64,000 nt of DNA from Diphasiastrum complanatum (taxonomy: Eukaryota; Streptophyta; Lycopodiopsida; Lycopodiales; Lycopodiaceae). Both the position numbers and the translations under genes were made by a program. Position 1 is the stretch's first letter; every line of letters starts with the position of its first letter. Below the pieces are notes generated by a model that had not been told where the DNA came from, made no database searches, and saw nothing but the letters and a program-made list of their open reading frames with translations. The stretch covers positions 45,207,255-45,271,254 of the forward strand of contig CM055111.1 in the NCBI GenBank assembly GCA_029204225.1. Reading direction: 5' to 3'. Below, piece by piece: positions 38,901 through 45,395 of this stretch.

Positions 38901-41900
38901 GAAGTGGTAGCAAGTGGTGTCTGTAGTGGTAGAGAGGTGGTGGGTGGATGCGTAGTTGCCTGGACTGTTGTAAGTACCCAGAGTGACTGAACCAGAGCCA
39001 GATGCGTCGGTATTCCCAGAGATGCCTGCTGCTGCTACTGCTTGCCTCCTTGTCGCAGCCTATTGCAGTAGGGCTTCTTGTTGGGCTAAGACCTCCTTTG
39101 GGACCTGAGAGGGTCTAAGGCTCCCGCCAAGGTCAGCATACTCAGTCCCAATGTCACTAGATAAAATCTCGGTAGATATGGCAGCTTCAGTGCTGACCGC
39201 CTTGCCTTTATGCTTCTTGGTGGGTGGATCTGGCTGAGGATCTGCTACTTTACCCTTTACATCGGGCAAGACACCAACCTCAGGCTTAGCCATCATACGA
39301 GTATCATCGTAGCTTCTGGCGAAGCGAACAGCATCCTCGAGGGTAAGAGGCTGGTTCCTTCTAACCTCTAGCTGGTAGTCTCTTGGCAACCCAAGCATAA
39401 AATGCAACTTTACTAACAAGGGATCTATTCTGGTTGCAAAACGAGAATAGACTTCTTGAAAGTCTTGTAAATATTGATCCAGGGGCAGGTTCCCCATATG
39501 GATCGTTGCATACTGACGGTAAAATTCAAAATCATCAAGAATAGGAAGGAAGAAAGGCCTTACACAAATCCTCCCAATTCCTAGGAACTTCAGGCTTACC
39601 CCTTAAATCTTGCCACCAGGTAAATGCTTTACCTCGCAGGTACATGACGGCGAGATTGATCTTGTTATCCTCGGATGAATCGTGCATGCAAAAATGCGAA
39701 TTCCATCGATCCAACCACTGCAAGACAGCCTCCGAGGTTCTATCCTTCTTTTCCCCAGCAAAAACTTCAGGAGTGAACAAGGGTTGATGCACCAATTACC
39801 TTAAGCTGCGTCAATTCCTTGAGATCCTGCTGATCCCGACTGTGCCTAGCTTGCATATCTACAATCTGTTGCTGTAGATTGTTAATTGCCATCATCAAAG
39901 CATCAGGGTCTAAGACAGAGGTAGATACCGTAACCTCATTAACAGGGGACATAGGCTGTGTGGTAGGAGTAGGATCCATTTTTACAAGAAGAAGAAAGGT
40001 GAATTAAGAAAGAGATGATAGAAGAGAATCAAAAGCTGCTCAAGGAAAGTAGATACAAGGCTACTCTTGCTGTCTCTTCACAAAGCAAATGGTATTGTCC
40101 ATGGCTGACAAGAGGAACAAGAGAGAGCAAAGAGAAGGATGCACCAACACCTCCACCTCTTTTCACCAAAAACAGATGCATAGGAGAGGTATGCCTCCCT
40201 CTCCATGCTATCCTTCTAACTGCCAAGTGGCCTTGCCTTGCCACCTAGCCTCCACCTCAGCCTTCTGGCCAACTCCTAGCAGCCTGCCAGGTGGCCTACA
40301 GCCCCCTCCCCCCTTCTCTTTTTCTAGATTTCTTTAGACTGTCCATGGCTGGAAAACAGGGACAGCTCTGGAAAAAAAAACGTTTTAAATATATAGGGAC
40401 GGCCTCGATTTCACCAGCAAAGGATCAGAGAAGGAACAGAACTGAAAAGTGCTGCTATCTGACACCTGTCCGGGCTCAGACATTACCACGTAGCAGATTC
40501 CTCAACGCTTTTTGAGGACCATCGCTGGTCAAACAGTGATCTGGAATTCTGAAGTTTGTTTCCTACGCTGAGGAGGGTCCATCGCGACCAGATTTATGCC
40601 TAAATCTGAGCGAATCAACTGTAGGAAGGACCGCCACCTGTACTTTCCTAGACAGTGCCACGTGGCAGGTTTTCCTTGGGCCCCCAACTGTTTTTTCTAA
40701 AACTTTTTCTTCAATTTTACTTAAAAAAACAGCAGAAAGACAAAACCCTGAAGAGTGCATAAAAAATGCATTTCTAATCCATTTCGAAATCCGTCAGAAG
40801 CAACGTAAATTACAAGAAAACCACTTTGGATCAACGCACCTGCTTTCAGCATGTAGTGGCTCTGATACCATATGTTACAATCCCTACTTACTGCAAACCT
40901 CCAGGTGCCGGTTAACCACAAGAAACCGAACGATTCACGTTCCACCTCGCCGTAGGACCTAATCCGGGTCCACCCACCGTGCCTTGGCCTGTGACCGTAT
41001 CAAGTTGGATCCGACCTCCATCCCAGACGGCGTCCCATACCACCGCCTATGCTCTCAGCCATCTCCTGCCTCACTCTAGCAAACATCCTGGCCGTGCACA
41101 TGCTCTCCATCCACTTCCTCCTAGGTAGATAGAATGGATGGCAAATGAGTCCTTCTCCCCATACCACCGCCTAGGCTCTCAGCCATCTCCTGCCTCACTC
41201 TAGCAAACATCCTGGCCGTGCACACGCTCTCCATCCACTTCCTCCTAGGTAGATAGAATGGATGGCAAATGAGTCCTTCTCCCCTTGTATACCTCCAAGG
41301 AGAGAGACTCCAAGCCATGTGCACACCTAGATCATGACACGTGGCAACCATGCAGGTTCACGAGTCACCGGTCAAGTCTACAGGCCCAGATTCGATCCAG
41401 AACCAAAATTCGATCCAGACTGCATGTTGCTCTTCCTGTCAGAATAATCTGATTTTGTGGATCTCTTTGATTTGAACTTTTGATTTTTCTTTGTATACAG
41501 AGCTTGAGGATCAGATCTTGAGCCTGAGGAGGGTGCATTTCTATGCCCTTTTAGAAAAGAAGTTTGAAACGAAGTCTACTGATGGATACAACTTTTGTGA
41601 GCCGAATCTCGATCAGCCTGGACCAAGTGGTGAACCACATGCAACTATGGAGGATGAACTACCTCATCAAGCAGAAGCTAGACCGAGAGCTAGAATTATC
41701 CAAGCCGGTGATATACTGGAAGAGCTGCTCAGGAGATCCTCAAGACTAAGTAGAGAACCAGCCACACAGTCATTTGATGACAATCACTTTCTTGCTGAAA
41801 TTTGTTGTCTTGCAGGAGAACCAAGTACTTATAAAGATGCCATGCAAGGACCCGAAAAAGAAAAGTGGTCCTTGCAAGAAGAGATTGATTCTATGCACAA

Positions 41901-44417
41901 GAGGAATGTCTGGACTTTACAACCGTTACCTAAAGGCCGTAAAGCTATCAAGTGTAAATGGATATTTAGATATAAATTTGGTCCAGATGGAAAAATTAGT
42001 AGATATAAATTTGGTCCAGATGGACATATTAGTTGTTATAAAGCTAGATTGGTTGCTAGAGGTTTCACACGTAAGTTTGGAAAAGACTTTTATAAAACTT
42101 TCTCTCCTGTAGTGAAACACTTAAGTGTGAGATATATTTTTGCCTATGCAGCCAAATATAAATTACTTGTGCATATAGTAGATTAAAAAACAGCTTATTT
42201 GTATGGTGAATTAAAAGAGGAACCTTTTATGGAGCAACCTGAAGGATTCGTTTCTCCAGAGTTTTCAGATGCAGTTTGCTTCCTAAGGGGGAGCATCTAT
42301 GGTCTAAAGCAATTTGCTCGGGCATGGTACCAGAAGAAGGATGTTGGACTAGCAGATCCTAATGTCTACACCACGTACTTGAATGACGACATAGTCATCA
42401 TTGGAGTTTATGTGGACGAAACTCTTATTGCAACTAAGTCTCTGGAAAATATGCAGTTAGTAGAGCAACAAATTTCCTCTATCTTTGAAATTGCAGATCT
42501 TGGTGAAGCTCGTGTTTATCTGGGTGTTCAAATAGAGAGGGAAGGATCTTCTATCTATTTGCATCAATCTAGTCATACTGCACAGTTGCTTGAAAGATTT
42601 CATCTGGAAGAATGTAAGGGTAGAATTGTTCCTAAGCCTGCTGGTACTGTTTTAAGCAAGCAAGATTGTCCAAGACTTGTATGCCATGTCAAAAATTCCA
42701 TACCAAAATCTGATAGGTGGATTAATATATCTTGCTACTTGGACTAGGCCAGAGATAGCCTATGTTGTCCTTAGCTTAAGTCAATTTAACAACAATCCTG
42801 GTATGAAGGGGCCCAATATGTGCTAAAGTACCTTAAGCAAACTATGCATTACGGTTTGTGTTATTCAGGCGACAGTGATATGCAGGTGATCACATATGCA
42901 GATGCTAGTTGGATGTCCCGCAAGGATGATTCAAAAAGTATCTCTAGAGCAGTTTCTTTGGTTGCAGGTGCCGCAGTCACATGAGTGTGCAAAAAGCAAA
43001 GCATGGTGGCTCAGTCATCCTATGAAGCCGAGTATGTGGCAGCAGGGAAAGCCTGCAACGAGATCCTATGGTTACAATACATTTCCAATCAGCTTGGAGT
43101 CTATCAGGAAAATCCTTATGTTTTATTGCTGGATAATATATCTGCTATATCGGTCTTTCATCCGAGAACTAAACATATTGCTATGAGGTTTCACCATATT
43201 CGTGACCTGGTAAAGAAGAACATTATCAATGTGGAATATGTAGCAAGTGAAGACATGGTTGCTGACATCTTCATTGGATCGGGGCATGTTCGAGAAACAT
43301 CGAGAAAGTCTATTGCTCGATTTAGGGGGAGTTGTTGAACTCTAAATCTTCACAATAGGAAAATTTTAACTTAGGATTTTGCTTAGAATTTTCTATGGGG
43401 GTATGTCCCAAGAAAATTGGCTTTAAGTTGTCTAAGTTACTTGGGAGGTACCAATATTTTTTAAACCCCCCTAATGTCAAGGTCCTAAGTTCACAAAAAT
43501 ATTTTGGGGCTTGTACTAGATCGATAACTTGGATGTTTGGACCATAGATGCCCAGCGTTTCTGAAACACGGTTCAGAAACGCGTTTCTGAAATTTTTGAA
43601 AAAATTCTAGAAACGCTTTTTTTTTTTTTGGTTTTTTTTTTGGGCAATATGGGTATCAGATGAAAGCTCTAATTTATAGCATAATGACTGTGTAATTTGC
43701 CGAATGTTTCGGGTGCAGGATGGTCCAGTTCAGGTGCATTAATCCATGTTGGTTTCTTTCAAGGGCAAGATTTCAAAACTAACCTCTAGCCTGTCCGTTA
43801 CAATCACAGATAGTCCCAGTAAGTGTGTTTTCGCTCAGGGAGTTGGAAGGCCAAGTCATGAAGAGGCCTTACCGTCGGGCTGGGGTCTACCGGCAGCCCC
43901 TGGACCCCGCCGTTGGGGGGCGTTGCCCCCCAAACCCCCACCGGGGGGCGGTAGTATACCGCCCCCCGAACCCCATGAGCATTTATTGAAAACCAAAGCA
44001 AATAACAACCAAATAGTTATTGAAAATAAGATCTGTTTGTGCCCCATCTACTGCACTTCTGAGAGGCAAAACGCTAGTTTGACCATGGATCTCCTAAAAA
44101 AATTTCAGTCCTAAGCTATTTTTCTGAAAAAAAATATTTGCGATTCTGGGTATAGAAACCGCGGTTTTAGAAACGCGTCCTCCCAAAAACGCGTTTCTGG
44201 GCATCTATGGTTTGGACAAAAAAATCTGGCCCAATCCAAAGTCGTAAATCCTATACACCATATCTCTGACGCGTATAAAGCAATGGGTGTAACCAAAGTG
44301 TCGAGATATGCTAAGGAGAATTGTCTCTTCCCTAGTCAACAAGTGGCCACCAGTCTTGTGTTGAATATGGGGCCAGAGAATAGAACACCCAAATATGTAT
44401 ATGATGAGGCAATCTCC

Positions 44418-44453
<36 letters not shown>

Positions 44454-45320
44454 CATTAATGTCTACAAGGTACCAAAGGTACATAATAGAGTACATCCAA
44501 TGTTCCATGCACCGACTCAAATTGGCGGTTCGAATCGGCCGATTCGACCGATTCGAATTGGTTCGAATCGACTAGGTCAAGTTCGAATCGGCCGATTCGA
44601 ACGATTGTTCATTTTTTTGCCCAGTTGGAATTCTTTTTTGTGAGGTAATAACCAATTCGAACAGGTTACCAATTCGAATCGACCGGTTCGAATCGGACCG
44701 ATTCGAACCACGATTCTTTGTTCGAATCGGCGATTCATGCAACATTGACTGTACATCCCAAGTATGGTCTAACTTAAGGAGCACAAAATGTCTCCAAGGG
44801 AAAATTGTAACATCTAGCAATAAACTAAGATACTAAAAGGTACAAAGATAATCATAACTGAATATAAATCTATGAAAGAATTCATGACAAGTGTTCCCAT
44901 GGACCAGATAGATGGTAGTGTTTCCACGAATCGTGATTCATTGGTTGACGAATTGCCGATTTGAATCGACAAGAATCGGGACTGTAAATGTTTTTATTAC
45001 GGTCAGGGCCCGATTCCAATCGCGTTACTATACATGTTCTTTTGTGAATATTTCAAGGGTAGGAGAGAGGGAGAAACTTGAGGAGAGGAGGAAAGGGAGG
45101 AGAGAGGAGAGAGGAAATGTGTGATAAATCTTGATTCTTCAATGTTGATTATTCGAGAGATAATAGGAGGGGGAGGTTAGTGTTAGTTAATGTTAGATGC
45201 ACTTTGAAGAAGGAGAGAAATTAGAATAGGAGTTAGGTGTTTAGTAGTATTAGGTAAATGAAGGAGAGAGCTAGGAGTTAGGACAGAGAATAGGAGAGGA
45301 GCCATTAGAATTTAGGCAAA

Positions 45321-45395
<75 letters not shown>

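Larger units (their letters stand above)
36566..41440 (-). mobile_element. Gypsy-3, chromovirus-family Ty3/gypsy, 3'-truncated
   Basis: On the minus strand: 5' LTR (about 41440-40873), Met primer site (40870-40858), leader, gag from ATG 39979 ([17 protein letters not shown]), zinc knuckle with C-x4-S-H (about 38400), retropepsin region with DDG instead of DSG (about 38165), RT (about 37730-36800; [38 protein letters not shown]) and the start of RNase H ([18 protein letters not shown]), where it stops at about 36566. Integrase, chromodomain and 3' LTR are missing. It is the opposite-strand sibling of Gypsy-1 and keeps the protease and RT N-terminus that Gypsy-1 lost. Confidence 0.88.
43333..44423 (+). 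repeat. Copia-5 3' LTR, interrupted by a MITE
   Basis: TGTTGAACTCTAAATC follows the polypurine tract. The LTR is broken at 43542 by the MITE and apparently resumes at 44218, with a TATAAAG-like promoter at about 44274. The right edge is not defined and may be at the LINE tail. Confidence 0.6.

Noticed and set aside
43746-44114. Gly/Pro-rich ORFs in the MITE
   Set aside because: They read through the GC hairpins; no family match and a different frame on each strand.
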